Positions 53,261 to 62,836 of a stretch of 64,000 nt of DNA are shown here, piece after piece. The notes under the pieces are model-generated. The model searched no databases. It worked only from the letters and a program-made list of their open reading frames with translations, and had not been told where the DNA came from. Every line of letters begins with the position of its first letter. The stretch's first letter is position 1. The stretch comes from Planomonospora parontospora (GTDB lineage Bacteria > Actinomycetota > Actinomycetes > Streptosporangiales > Streptosporangiaceae). Both the position numbers and the translations under genes were made by a program. The stretch covers positions 124,001-188,000 of the forward strand of contig BMQD01000013.1 of the NCBI GenBank assembly GCA_014647935.1, written 5' to 3'.

Positions 53261-56200
53261 TCAGCCCGGCCTGCGGTCACCGCCGTCGTAGCCCAGCACG
53301 CGCATCGCGGTCTCCGGATCGAGCGCGGCGGCCAGGAGCTGGGCCCGCTCCACCGCCCGGTCGCGCTCCGCCTCCGCCCTGGCCCGGGAGGCCTGGACGG
53401 CCCGGACCGCCAGGAAGGCGATCCCCGTCAGCACGCAGGCGATCACCGCCGCGGCGAACGCCGCCATGGAGGCGCCCCGCCCCGCCTCACCGGCCAGGCC
53501 CGCCGCCGTGCTGATCCTCCCGCCGCTGAGGGCGTCCGCGCCGAGCAGCGTGAACGCGGCCAGCGCGACCAGGCTGGCGGCGACCACCGCGAACCGCCGC
53601 AGACCCCGCCGCCGCTTCGGGCCCTTGCGGACCCCTCCGGTCCCGTGTTCCTCCGGCCGCTCCCCCATCTCGTACCGCGGCCCTCCCGCCCCGTACCGCG
53701 GCTTCCCGTCTCGCCGCGGCTCCGCTCCGCCGGGCCGCACCGGACCGGACTCCGGCGGTGCCGGCGGCATCGACTGTGCCGATGAGGGCTCCGGGCGGTC
53801 CTCCGCCCACGGCACGAACTCGGGTCCCGCCGGAGCGGTCCCGGCGACGGCCGGGGAGCCGTGGCCGTTGCCCGTCACGATCGCGCCCTGGACCAGCGCG
53901 GCGGGTTCGAGCCGGGGCACGACCGCCGGGACGGGCAGCTCGCGTGCCACGCGGCTGTGCTCGCGGTGCGCCCGGGCCGCCTCCAGGTGGTACTCCTCGA
54001 TCTCGGTGTAGAAGTCGTCCGAGGCGTAGACCGAGCCGTCGACCAGCGGCCCCCGGCGCTGCTCCAGGACCGCCACCACGTCGTCGCCGTTCAGCGTCTT
54101 GTCCGTCTCCAGCGCGTGGGCGAGGCAGAGGACCTCCCGCCGGTGCTCCCGCAGCAGCTCCTCGGTCCGCTCCAGCAGCCGCACCAGGTTGTACTCGATG
54201 CGCTCACCGAGGACGTCCGGGGCCTTGATGCCCTTCCCGCCGCCCGCCGGCCGGGCGCCGCCGGCCCCGCCGGGCTTCGGCAGGGACTTGCCGCCCATGA
54301 TCTCCAGCTCCTGCAGGGCGGGCACCGACGTGACCCCGCGGCCCATACCCCAGTGCGCCTCCATCAGCGCGGTGAGGTAGGTGGCCGAGTACAGGTCCCC
54401 CGAGACGCCGGAGGAGTTGTCCTCGGCGAAGAACATCCGCTCCCCGGCCAGCGAGGCGAGCGAGACCATGATGTCGGCCTCGTGCTCGGACTTCCACCGG
54501 GTGAACTGGTCCTCGGGCTTGATGCTCGCGACCATGCCGAGGTAGTCGGCGCCCTTCTCGATCGTGGCGATGTCGATCTCGAGGTGGTAGCGGGTCCGGT
54601 AGGCGGCCACCGCGTGGCACGCCTCGTGCACGGCCACCGCGTGCCGCTCGCGCTCGATGTACTCCACGTCCTCGGGCGGGCCGAGCTGCTTGAGCCGCTT
54701 GGCCCGGGTCACGTCGGACCAGGTGATGACCTCCCGGCCGTCCCGGATCGCGGTGATCAGCGACTCGTTGACCAGGTCCTTGATCGTGGCGCCGGTGGCG
54801 TAGGGCGTGATGGTGGCCAGCTTGTCCAGCTGCTCGTCGGTCAGCTCGTGCCTGACCTTGTCGAAGTAGCCCCGGTAGGTGCGGACCCGGCCCGCCTTGG
54901 AGGGGTAGCCGACCTTGTAGATGCGGTCGATCCGGCCCGGGCGCAGCAGCGCCTCGTCCAGCGAGTTGGGCATGTTGGTGGCCATCATGACGAGGATCCG
55001 GTACTTCGGCGGCGGCTTGGGCCGCATGCCGAGCAGCCGCCGGACGTGCCGGTTGACGATGCCGCGCGGCTTCTTCAGGCCGGACAGCTCGGTCAGCAGC
55101 GCCTGCAGGGTGCCGGGGTCGCCGCCGCCGCCCATGTTCCCGCCCATGAAGAAGCGGTTGCGGCCGGTCTCCGGCTCCGCCGTACCGGCGCGGGAGCCCG
55201 CCCGGTGGAGCAGCCACCGGGTGTCCTCCGACAGGTAGCCGAACCCGTGGCAGCCGCCGGAGTGCGGGGAGAAGCCCGGGCCGCCCCGCGGTCCCTGCTG
55301 GGCCAGGGAGCCGCGCCGGCCGAGGGAGTCGGCCTCGTCGAAGAAGACGATCACGCCGCCGTAGCGCAGGGAGAGCTTGCGGAGCTTGCGGAAGAGCGAC
55401 TTCACCTTCAGGATGCCGATGCCCATGAACATGTTGACGAAGGCGCCGGGGTCGACGAACACGTACGGCTTGCCGGTCTCCCCCGCCACCGCCTCGGCCA
55501 TCAGGGTCTTGCCGGTGCCCGGCGGCCCCCACAGCAGCAGGCCGCTGGGCACGTAGCCGCCGCGCTCCTCGATCTCGTCCGGCCGCTCCAGGAAGACGAT
55601 GTTCTCCTTGACCCGCTCGACCACGTGGTCCTGGCCCCAGACGTCGGAGAAGCGGGTCGTGATGTCGTCGGGGAAGTAGGTCTCCACCCCGCCCCGCGAC
55701 AGCAGCCAGAACAGGCCGATGAACTGGAAGGCGATGAAGAAGAACGCGAAGGCCAGCTGCGCGACGTACGGCAGCGCCTGCCAGAGCAGCGCGGGGGCCT
55801 GGAAGAGCGCGATGGCCGGCGAGGTGTCCAGCACCTCGCCGAGGACGAGCGCCAGCACCGCGATCCAGAACAGCCACTTGATCGCACGGGCCGTCCGGAA
55901 GCGGTTCCAGTCGGAGAAGCGGCGGTGGCTCCAGCGCTCGAAGCCGCCGAACACCCCCCGGGTCCAGAACCGGTGGTATCCGGCGGAGCGCTCGCTGACC
56001 AGGAAGTGCAGCTGCCGCAGCAGCTCGGCGCCGAGCAGCCAGAAGATCCACGGGGCCTCGTACGCGACGTTGAGCATCCCCTCCTGGAACGTCATGTTGC
56101 CCTCGTTGGCCGCCATCTGGTTCCAGACCAGGACGAGGTAGACGACCGTCAGGACGAGGACGAACTTGATCCGGTCCCACAGCGGCATGCGCTTGCGGGT

Positions 56201-56281
56201 CTCGGCGCGCGGATCGGTCGGGCCGGTGCCGGGCGGGCGCAGGCCCTCGGGGTGCGGGGACGGGGGCGGCTTCATCTCCAT
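53261..56281 (-). CDS. FtsH-like membrane AAA+ metalloprotease with atypical architecture
   Basis: A 1006-residue protein. After a Pro-rich N-terminus come about four hydrophobic segments (38-200) instead of FtsH's usual two. The AAA+ domain has Walker A GPPGTGKT near 252 and Walker B VIVFFDEADS. A Gly-rich insertion of about 90 residues then separates it from sensor-1 MMATNMPNSLD and the arginine region LRPGRIDRIY. The M41 protease domain has HEACH near 551-555, and the third-ligand Asp is in SGVSGDLYSAT, so catalysis should be intact. A Pro/Gly-rich stretch and two more hydrophobic segments (about 905-965) end it. It follows the lipoprotein gene by 14 bp. Confidence 0.83.
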   Translation of the reverse strand: MEMKPPPSPHPEGLRPPGTGPTDPRAETRKRMPLWDRIKFVLVLTVVYLVLVWNQMAANEGNMTFQEGMLNVAYEAPWIFWLLGAELLRQLHFLVSERSAGYHRFWTRGVFGGFERWSHRRFSDWNRFRTARAIKWLFWIAVLALVLGEVLDTSPAIALFQAPALLWQALPYVAQLAFAFFFIAFQFIGLFWLLSRGGVETYFPDDITTRFSDVWGQDHVVERVKENIVFLERPDEIEERGGYVPSGLLLWGPPGTGKTLMAEAVAGETGKPYVFVDPGAFVNMFMGIGILKVKSLFRKLRKLSLRYGGVIVFFDEADSLGRRGSLAQQGPRGGPGFSPHSGGCHGFGYLSEDTRWLLHRAGSRAGTAEPETGRNRFFMGGNMGGGGDPGTLQALLTELSGLKKPRGIVNRHVRRLLGMRPKPPPKYRILVMMATNMPNSLDEALLRPGRIDRIYKVGYPSKAGRVRTYRGYFDKVRHELTDEQLDKLATITPYATGATIKDLVNESLITAIRDGREVITWSDVTRAKRLKQLGPPEDVEYIERERHAVAVHEACHAVAAYRTRYHLEIDIATIEKGADYLGMVASIKPEDQFTRWKSEHEADIMVSLASLAGERMFFAEDNSSGVSGDLYSATYLTALMEAHWGMGRGVTSVPALQELEIMGGKSLPKPGGAGGARPAGGGKGIKAPDVLGERIEYNLVRLLERTEELLREHRREVLCLAHALETDKTLNGDDVVAVLEQRRGPLVDGSVYASDDFYTEIEEYHLEAARAHREHSRVARELPVPAVVPRLEPAALVQGAIVTGNGHGSPAVAGTAPAGPEFVPWAEDRPEPSSAQSMPPAPPESGPVRPGGAEPRRDGKPRYGAGGPRYEMGERPEEHGTGGVRKGPKRRRGLRRFAVVAASLVALAAFTLLGADALSGGRISTAAGLAGEAGRGASMAAFAAAVIACVLTGIAFLAVRAVQASRARAEAERDRAVERAQLLAAALDPETAMRVLGYDGGDRRPG

Positions 56282-56295
56282 AGGCGGGCTGCTCC

Positions 56296-56979
56296 TCACC
56301 CGATGGCTCGCTTGACCTTGAAGGACTGGGTGATCCTGTCGAGTTCCGCGGCGCGCTCGCGGTAGCAGGCCGCCGAGCAGCGGACCAGCATCGTGGAGAG
56401 CCGCTGGCCGTCCTCGCTCAGGTAGGAGGTGAGGTCGAAGGTCTGCACCCCCGCGCCCTGGACGGCGTAGTTGAACCGCACGTGCACCCCGCGCACCCCG
56501 TCGCCGGGGTGGAGCACCTCGTCGGCCAGGAGCTCGAAGCCGGTCAGCGGGTAGCCGGGGATCTGCTCCGCCCGGGCGCGCACCTCCTCGGAGACGGGCA
56601 GGATCACGTCGCGCATGCCGTTCAGGGATAGCCCGTCCAGCTCGGAGGGCAGGAGTTTGGCGACCCGGGCGAAGACGAAGGGCTCGTCGGAGGTGCCCAG
56701 GCCGTACAGGTGCTGGACGGCGGGCTGGGCGTGGGCGTCGTAGGCGATCGACCAGACGAGCTGCTTGCGGACCTGTGCGGTGGCCGACTCGGGGTCGCTC
56801 CGCTCCAGGACGGCGTCCAGGGCCTTCTGGTCGATCTGCCGCCAGACGGCCGGGACCTTGAAGTAGGTCCGGCCGTCGCCGTCGTGGACGTAGGTGAACT
56901 CGGGACTTGCGCATCCTGCGGCCAGGGCGGCGACTAGCGCCACCGGTGTCGCGGCGAGCCGCGCCCTTGAACTTCGCAC
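56296..56979 (-). CDS. Putative lipoprotein
   Basis: A 227-residue exported lipoprotein with a basic N-terminus (RSSRARLAATPVALVAAL) and lipobox ALAAGC with the lipidated Cys near residue 22. The mature part is a single alpha/beta domain (YFKVPAVWRQIDQKAL, then GVHVRFNYAVQGAGVQTFD and TMLVRCSAACYRERAAELD), resembling small PsbP- or LpqN-type domains; this is a loose resemblance. It heads a two-gene operon with the FtsH-like protease and may be its extracytoplasmic partner. GTG 56979 has GGAGG ten bases upstream. Confidence 0.75.
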   Translation of the reverse strand: MRSSRARLAATPVALVAALAAGCASPEFTYVHDGDGRTYFKVPAVWRQIDQKALDAVLERSDPESATAQVRKQLVWSIAYDAHAQPAVQHLYGLGTSDEPFVFARVAKLLPSELDGLSLNGMRDVILPVSEEVRARAEQIPGYPLTGFELLADEVLHPGDGVRGVHVRFNYAVQGAGVQTFDLTSYLSEDGQRLSTMLVRCSAACYRERAAELDRITQSFKVKRAIG

Positions 56980-57482
56980 CAGGGCTGTACCTCCGCTTTG
57001 CGGGTCGGCAAGAGATTCGTGCCCGTTTTTTGAGTATCCCTCCCATTCTCCGGGCGGCAATCTTGGAAATCTTGACCAAATCTTGGCGGTGGATCGGCTC
57101 TATTTGTTACGGAGTGTCGGCGGAGTGGTTATAACGGACGTATCCCCGGCGCACGGCCACGTCGTCGCGGGCGGCTCGCAGGGCACCGGCCCCGGAGGAC
57201 CGCCGGGGGACGAGCGCTTCACGAGCGCTTCACGAAGGCTCCGCCGGGGGCGGCGCCCGGACGCGGCCCCCGGTTGTGCGATCTCGGACTGTGCCGGACG
57301 GCGCGGGTCCACGCTCCCGGAGAGCGGCGGTTCCGGCGTCCTCGGTGATTTCTCAGCGGGATGTTCATATATGTCGTGACTATTGGCGGGAAGGAGCTAC
57401 CGCTCACCGCGGAACCGGCCAAGGATGGAGGGATCGCGGCGCCGCCCGTCGCGTCCGTCCCGACCGGCCGACCGGAGCACCC
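56980..57482. other. 503-bp divergent promoter region
   Basis: Between the lipoprotein and CMD-like genes. Three AATCTTG elements (57059, 57068, 57079) lie in an AT-rich island, and an 11-bp direct repeat ACGAGCGCTTC is at 57210-57231. The AT-rich TTCATATATGTCGTGACTAT near 57365 may belong to the promoter of the gene at 57483. No gene was seen. Confidence 0.55.
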
Positions 57483-57866
57483 ATGGACGAGTACCTTGAC
57501 GACACCGCTCCCGACCGCCGGGCTCGTGGATTGGAGATCATGAAGCAGGTTCACGGTGACGACGACCCCGCGGGCGTCCCCGGCGACTTCTTCGGCATGA
57601 CCGTCGAGCACCTGTTCGCCGAGGTCTGGTCCCGCGACGGACTGAGCCTCCGCGACCGGCGGCTGCTCCTGCTCGGCCTGCTCGTCGGGCAGGGAATGGA
57701 CGGCGACGTCGAGCTCCAGCTCGACGCGGCGCTGCGCACCGGGGAGCTGACCCCGGACGAGCTCCGCGAGATCGTCATCTTCCTGACCCACTACGCCGGC
57801 TGGCCCCGGGGGGCCCGGCTCAACGTGCAGGTCGAGGAGTTGCTCAGCCGGTTCATGAAGGACTGA
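57483..57866 (+). CDS. Carboxymuconolactone decarboxylase-family protein
   Basis: A 127-residue all-helical CMD/AhpD-like protein: RARGLEIMKQVHGDD, FAEVWSRDGLSLRDRRLLLLGLL, then TGELTPDELREIVIFLTHYAGWPRG, which matches the family's C-terminal signature. The CxxC of AhpD peroxidases is absent, so a decarboxylase or uncharacterised role is more likely. ATG 57483 has GGAG five bases upstream. Confidence 0.85.
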   Translation: MDEYLDDTAPDRRARGLEIMKQVHGDDDPAGVPGDFFGMTVEHLFAEVWSRDGLSLRDRRLLLLGLLVGQGMDGDVELQLDAALRTGELTPDELREIVIFLTHYAGWPRGARLNVQVEELLSRFMKD

Positions 57867-57884
57867 CCGGCGGGGCGCCGGGAC

Positions 57885-60800
57885 TCACTGCCCGTGCTCG
57901 AGGAGCCGCCGCAGCAGCCCTCCGGCCTCCCGCCGGCCGGTCCGGACCCGGGTCGCGATCTCCTGCCCGACCGCGCCGGCCACCGACCACGGCAGCTCCA
58001 CCAGGCGCGCCGGGCGGAGCGCGGACCCCAGCGCCGAGACGATCACCGCGGCCCCCACCGCCCCGGCCCGGCCCGCCGTGTGCAGGAACAGCGGCGTGCC
58101 CACCTCGTCGGCGAACCGCTCCTCACCGATCTTCGCCTGCGCGAAGGCCGCGAGGAGGAACTCCATCGGCGGCGGCTCCGGCCGCCCCTCCCACGCCTCC
58201 AGGAAGCGCCGCGCACCGGGGCCCTGCCGGGCGCCCGCGGCGGAGTCCTCCCGTACCGCCTCGGCCAGGCCGTCCAGCTCCTCGGCCAGGATCTCCGCGT
58301 GCAGCCGGCGCGCGACCGCCAGGACCGTGGCCGTCAGCTCCGGGCCCGGCGCGGGGCCGCCCGGCCCCACCGGGAGCGGGCCGCCCGGCTCCACCGGCCC
58401 GGAACCGTCCGACTCCACCGGGGCCGGGCCGCCTGCTTCCCTCCCGGCGCCCAGGAAGGCGAGCTCCCGCTCGATCCGCTCGCGGTCGCCGTCGAAGCGC
58501 GCCGCCAGCTCGCCGGCGAACCTCCCGCCGACCGCGACGGCGCGCAGCCCCCGGTACGCCTCCTGCGGGGACAGCCCGAGCTGCAGCAGGCGCGCCGGGT
58601 CGAGTACGGCCTGCACCATCCGGGTCGCCCCGTCCAGACGACCCCAGATCCAGTCGTTCACCCGCCAGGACTTCTTGTAGAAGGCGCCGAACTGGCCGAG
58701 CTTGGCCCCGGCGAGTTTCCCCGGCCCCTCACCGCCGCCGAAGGGGTTCGGCGTCCGGGCGCTGATCTGCTGGAGGACGACCTCCTGCTCCACTTCCGGC
58801 GGCTCACCGGCGACGGCGAGCCGGCAGACGCCGACGGCGAGCATCCGGCGGAGCGCCGCAGCGGGCGACGCCGTCCCCTCCCCGGGGGCCAGCTCGGCCA
58901 GCAGGTCCCGCAGGCGCCCGGCCTCGCAGGCGGCGGCCGGGACCGTGGCCCGCGACGTCCCCGGCTGACGAGCCGGGCCCTCGGCCTGCGGCGGCACCGC
59001 CCCGCGAGCCGGGTCCGCGGCCCCCGGCGGGCCCTCCCCGCCGACCCGGTCCTCGGCCTGCGGCGGCACCGCCCCGCCGGCCGGGTCCGCGGCCCCCGGC
59101 GGGCCCTCCCCGCCGGCCTCGCCCGCGGCGCGCCAGAGGTCGTCGCGGGCCCCGGTCAGCACGGCGGCGATCCGCAGCGCGATCCCGCCCCGCCGCGCGG
59201 CCGCCTCCGCCGCCGCCGACGGCCTGCCGTCGGACGTCGTCCGGGCCGTCGCCCCGGCCAGCCAGCCGTACAGCACGCGCCGGCGGTGGCGCGGATCGGG
59301 CGGCGGCGAAGGGAGCGACCGGACGCGCCCCGCCCAGGCCCCCTCCTCCTCCCGGCGCGCCTCCGCCAGGTCCGCGAGCGCGTCGTGGAGTTCGCGCCTG
59401 CGCTCCCGCAACCTGCGGCGGAGCTCCCGGTCGGGCAGCGGCGCCAGCCAGATGGCGCGCTTGAGGACGTCGACGGCGATCTCGCCCACCTGCTCGATCG
59501 CCTCGAAGCCCCAGTCCCAGTCCGCGGTGGCCGGATCGTCTCCGGGCAGCCCGGCGGGCACCTGGCGGACCACGTCGTGCGCCCCGGCGCACGCGGCCAG
59601 TGCGGCCTCGAAGTCGTCCCTGCGCCAGCCCGCCGCCCGCTCCCCCGCGCGGACGGCGGCGGCGTGGATCCGGGCGGCCTCGCGGCGCGTCTGCGCCCGC
59701 GCGTACTCGGGCATGAGCCTGGCGGCGAGCGCGCAGTCCAGTACCCCCAGCAGGGCCGGCCGCTCCGCCCGGCGCCCGCGCACGCGTGCGTTGCTCTCCT
59801 CGATCCGCCTGAGCTCCTCGGCCACCGACTGCTCGAAGGGCAGCCGGAACAGGGCCTCCAGGACGTCCCCGAGCTCCGGCGGGGAGTCGTGGCGGGCGGG
59901 CTCCTCCGGGCCGGCCGGCGCGGGCGCGGGGTTGACGTACATCAGCAACCGCCGCACCTGGCGCTCCGCCGGCTGCCGGTAGATCGCCGCCAGCGCCGGC
60001 TCCACGGGCCGGTTCAGCAGGACGCCGCCGTCCAGGACGTAGCGGCTCGGGGCGAAGGAGGCGACCGCGGGCCGGGCTCCGGCCGCGCCCAGGTCGGGGT
60101 GGAGCCCGTCCGGTCCGCGGTCGCCGACCGGTGCGAACCCCGGCTCGAAGGCGACGGGGAACGAGGAGGTGCACCGGGCGGCGAGCGCCAGCCGGTGCAC
60201 GACGTCGTGGGAGAAGTGGAACGGGTCCTCCTCCGGCCGCGTGCCCGCGTCCCGGGCGAAGCGGAACATCCCCGCCGAGTCGATCTCGGTGACGGGACTG
60301 CCGAAGTCGTCGTGGAACGGCACGTGCTCGCCGTTCATCAGGGTGCCCGTGATCATGAGGTCGATCGGCCGGTCGCGCGGCGGGACGTACCGGTCCGGCC
60401 GCCGGTGGGCGGGGACCAGCCGGTCGAAGGCCCCGGCGAGCTCCGGCAGGAGGTGGCCGTCACCGCGCAGCAGGGAGGGCCGGTGCGGGGACGCGGGGCT
60501 GCGGAGCAGCCGCACCAGCGACCCCGTGTCGGCCCACACCCGGCCCAGCGGCCGCAGATCGGCCCGGTACACCTGGGCGTACGCCAGCGCGGCGCCGTTG
60601 ATCCCCCCGGCCGACGTGCCCGTGATCACGTCCACCCGGGCCGTCGCGCCCACCAGCTCCAGCAGGCCCCGGTATACCTCCCCGCCGGCCTCGCACTCCT
60701 CACGGGCCGTACGGGCGCCGCGGGCCTTCCGGGTCCCGCGGGCGCCCGGTGAGCTCAGGGCCAGCCGGTTGATCTCGTTCGCCACCCCGCCCATCCACAC

Positions 60801-60896
60801 CGCGAGACTGACGCCGCCGTTCATCACGACGGCGATCCGGATGTCCTCACGGTCGTCGTCCGGGACGACGGCGGAGGGTGTGTTCCGTGCTCCCAT
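57885..60896 (-). CDS. Patatin-like phospholipase with DUF3376 C-terminus
   Basis: A 1003-residue acyl hydrolase. The patatin domain has the oxyanion loop MNGGVSLAVWMGG (25-37), nucleophile Ser95 in GTSAGG and the dyad Asp in LDGGVLLNRP near 286. The long C-terminal part is the DUF3376-type region found in actinobacterial patatin-like proteins. It includes a low-complexity stretch near residues 590-640 built from a 24-residue tandem repeat (GGEGPPGAADP plus GAVPPQAE). No signal peptide was seen, so it is probably cytoplasmic or peripheral. ATG 60896 follows GGGGAG by four bases. Confidence 0.87.
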   Translation of the reverse strand: MGARNTPSAVVPDDDREDIRIAVVMNGGVSLAVWMGGVANEINRLALSSPGARGTRKARGARTAREECEAGGEVYRGLLELVGATARVDVITGTSAGGINGAALAYAQVYRADLRPLGRVWADTGSLVRLLRSPASPHRPSLLRGDGHLLPELAGAFDRLVPAHRRPDRYVPPRDRPIDLMITGTLMNGEHVPFHDDFGSPVTEIDSAGMFRFARDAGTRPEEDPFHFSHDVVHRLALAARCTSSFPVAFEPGFAPVGDRGPDGLHPDLGAAGARPAVASFAPSRYVLDGGVLLNRPVEPALAAIYRQPAERQVRRLLMYVNPAPAPAGPEEPARHDSPPELGDVLEALFRLPFEQSVAEELRRIEESNARVRGRRAERPALLGVLDCALAARLMPEYARAQTRREAARIHAAAVRAGERAAGWRRDDFEAALAACAGAHDVVRQVPAGLPGDDPATADWDWGFEAIEQVGEIAVDVLKRAIWLAPLPDRELRRRLRERRRELHDALADLAEARREEEGAWAGRVRSLPSPPPDPRHRRRVLYGWLAGATARTTSDGRPSAAAEAAARRGGIALRIAAVLTGARDDLWRAAGEAGGEGPPGAADPAGGAVPPQAEDRVGGEGPPGAADPARGAVPPQAEGPARQPGTSRATVPAAACEAGRLRDLLAELAPGEGTASPAAALRRMLAVGVCRLAVAGEPPEVEQEVVLQQISARTPNPFGGGEGPGKLAGAKLGQFGAFYKKSWRVNDWIWGRLDGATRMVQAVLDPARLLQLGLSPQEAYRGLRAVAVGGRFAGELAARFDGDRERIERELAFLGAGREAGGPAPVESDGSGPVEPGGPLPVGPGGPAPGPELTATVLAVARRLHAEILAEELDGLAEAVREDSAAGARQGPGARRFLEAWEGRPEPPPMEFLLAAFAQAKIGEERFADEVGTPLFLHTAGRAGAVGAAVIVSALGSALRPARLVELPWSVAGAVGQEIATRVRTGRREAGGLLRRLLEHGQ
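58981..59124 (-). repeat. In-frame 72-bp tandem repeat within the patatin gene
   Basis: Two units start at 58981 and 59053 (TCGGCCTGCGGCGGCACCGC) and encode 24 residues each, nearly identical. The repeat lies in a Pro/Gly/Ala linker and keeps the frame. Confidence 0.85.
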
Positions 60897-61206
60897 CGCG
60901 CTCCCCGGATCGGTCCTGCCCTGCCTCGCGACCGGTTCCATGACAGCGCCCGGCGGGGGCGCCGCCCCTGAGACCCGGCCGGTCCGCCCGGAAAGCCGAC
61001 CGGATCGGAACCCGGATTTCACCTCCCCTTTGCCCGGCTCCCCTTTGCCCGGGTCCCGGCGGGACGGGGCCCGGCTCCGGCGCCACGCCTCCACCGCGTC
61101 CTCCGCCCCTCCTTCCACCGGTTCGCGGAGAGGCCGCGTTCCGGCCCTCGCGGCGCGGGCGGGGTCCTCCCGGAGCCCGCGGGCAGCCTTTCAATAGACT
61201 GCGGGC
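60897..61206. other. 310-bp divergent promoter region
   Basis: Between the patatin and SDR genes. TCCCCTTTGCCCGG is directly repeated at 61024-61037 and 61039-61052. The SDR promoter -10 is at its right end. No gene was seen. Confidence 0.55.
61195..61200 (+). promoter_or_regulatory. -10 element of leaderless SDR promoter
   Basis: TAGACT six bases before the ATG at 61207, with no ribosome site between, points to a leaderless mRNA. Confidence 0.5.
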
Positions 61207-61959
61207 ATGCCTTCCGCACTGATCACGGGCGCGACCGCCGGCATCGGCGCCGCGTTCGCCCGCCGCCTGGCCGCCGACGGTTTCTCCCTCGTCCTGGTCG
61301 CCCGCGACGAGAAACGCCTCCTCGCCCGCGCCGAGGAGCTGCGCCTGCGCTACGGCGTGGAGACCGAGGTCCTCCCCGCCGACCTGGCGAGCGAGGACGG
61401 CCTGGCCGCGGTCGAGCGGCGGCTGCGTGAGGGTGTCGACCTGCTGGTCAACAACGCCGGGTTCGGCCTGCGCGGCGCGTTCCTCGACGTCCCGGTCGCC
61501 GACGAGCTGCGCATGCTGAAGGTGCACTGCGAGGCGGTGCTCCGGCTGACGCTGGCGGCCCTGCCGGGGATGCGGGAGCGCGACCGGGGCGCGGTGGTCA
61601 ACGTGGCCTCGGTGGCGGCCTTCTTCACCCGGGGCACCTACAGCGCGTCGAAGGCGTGGGTGGTCAACTTCAGCGAGTCCGCGGCCACCGAGCTGGACGG
61701 CGGCCGCGTCCGGGTGATGGCGCTGTGCCCGGGCTTCGTCCGCACCGAGTTCCACGAGCGCGCCTCGATGAACGTCTCCGGCATCCCCGGCTTCCTGTGG
61801 CTCTCGGCCGACGACGTCGTCGACGAGGCCATGCGCGATCTGGCCCGGGGCGTGCGGGTGAGCGTGCCCGACCTGCGCTACAAGGCGATCGTCGCGGTCG
61901 GCAGGCTCCTGCCGCTCAACCTGACCTCCCGGATCTCCCGCCGCATCGGCCGGAAGTAG
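61207..61959 (+). CDS. Short-chain dehydrogenase/reductase
   Basis: A 250-residue classical-type SDR. The NAD(P)-binding TGATAGIG is at 8-15, with LVARDEKRL suggesting NADP preference from the Arg. LVNNAGFG, catalytic Ser in VVNVASVAAF and YSASK (Tyr/Lys) complete the site. The C-terminal segment GRLLPLNLTSRISRR may be membrane-associated, as in DltE/HSDL-like members. The substrate is unknown. Confidence 0.9.
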   Translation: MPSALITGATAGIGAAFARRLAADGFSLVLVARDEKRLLARAEELRLRYGVETEVLPADLASEDGLAAVERRLREGVDLLVNNAGFGLRGAFLDVPVADELRMLKVHCEAVLRLTLAALPGMRERDRGAVVNVASVAAFFTRGTYSASKAWVVNFSESAATELDGGRVRVMALCPGFVRTEFHERASMNVSGIPGFLWLSADDVVDEAMRDLARGVRVSVPDLRYKAIVAVGRLLPLNLTSRISRRIGRK

Positions 61960-61985
61960 CCGGGGCCCGGAGACCCGGGCCCCGG
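61960..61985. terminator. Bidirectional terminator hairpin
   Basis: A perfect 11-bp stem CCGGGGCCCGG/CCGGGCCCCGG with loop AGAC starts right after the SDR stop and precedes the converging methyltransferase end. Confidence 0.8.
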
Positions 61986-62002
61986 CGGGCGGCCGGATCC
62001 GT

Positions 62003-62836
62003 TCAGGGTTTGCGGCCCACTCCCCCCGCGATGCAGATGCCGCCCAGCCCGAGGGGGGTGCGGACCGGCTGTCCGGGTCTCCACTCGGGAAGGTGGACCA
62101 CTCCCGGTTCGACCAGTTCCAGGCCGTCGAAAAAGCCGAGGATCTCCGGCATGTCCCGGGCCCGGCCGGTGCCCAGCATCTTCAGCAGGACTCCTTCCAG
62201 GGCTCGGACCTCCGGTGCGCACGAGCAGAAGTGGGTGAGTTGCAGGTAGCTGCCCGGTGCGAGTGCGGCTTTGTAGCGATCGACGAGGCCGTGGGGGTCT
62301 TCGGCGTCGCCGAGGTGGTGGACCACGGCGACCATGAGGAGGCCGATCGGCCGGGACAGGTCGAGAAAGCCCTCGATCTGGGGATGGCGAAGGATCGTGT
62401 CCGGTCGGCGCATGTCGGCGGTGATGACACGGGTGTCGTCGTTGGTCTGCAGGAGGGCTCGGGCGTGGGCGAGCACGATGGGGTCGTTGTCGACGTAGAC
62501 GACTTTCGCGCCGGGGTTGACGCGTTGGGCGACGGAGTGGGTGTTGTCCATGGTGGGCAGGCCTGAGCCGATGTCGAGGAACTGGTCGATGCCTTGTTCG
62601 GCCATGAATCTCACCCCGCGGAACAGCATCGCGCGGTTCTGCCGTGCGCCTTCGCCGCGGTCGGGGAAGTGGCGCATCCCTTCGGCCGCGACGGCCCGGT
62701 CGGCCGCGAAGTTGTCCTTGCCCCCGAGGAAGGCGTCGTAGACGCGGGCGATGCTGGGTTTGCTGGTGTCGATCTCCGGCGGCAGGTAGTCGGGGTCCTG
62801 GTGATTCCATCGGAGTTCCTGGGCGCCGTCGTTCAT
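62003..62836 (-). CDS. DUF574-family SAM-dependent methyltransferase
   Basis: A 277-residue protein of the actinobacterial DUF574 methyltransferase family: SIARVYDAFLGGKDNFAADR near residue 27, SAM motif FLDIGSGLPTMDNTH, VVYVDNDPIVLAHARALL and ITADMRRPDTIL. These expanded paralogues have unknown substrates. ATG 62836 follows GGAAGG. Confidence 0.9.
   Translation of the reverse strand: MNDGAQELRWNHQDPDYLPPEIDTSKPSIARVYDAFLGGKDNFAADRAVAAEGMRHFPDRGEGARQNRAMLFRGVRFMAEQGIDQFLDIGSGLPTMDNTHSVAQRVNPGAKVVYVDNDPIVLAHARALLQTNDDTRVITADMRRPDTILRHPQIEGFLDLSRPIGLLMVAVVHHLGDAEDPHGLVDRYKAALAPGSYLQLTHFCSCAPEVRALEGVLLKMLGTGRARDMPEILGFFDGLELVEPGVVHLPEWRPGQPVRTPLGLGGICIAGGVGRKP

Noticed and set aside
57219-57482. 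N-terminal extension of the CMD-like protein through upstream in-frame starts
   Set aside because: The added residues are low-complexity and the ATG at 57483 has a proper ribosome site and family-like N-terminus.
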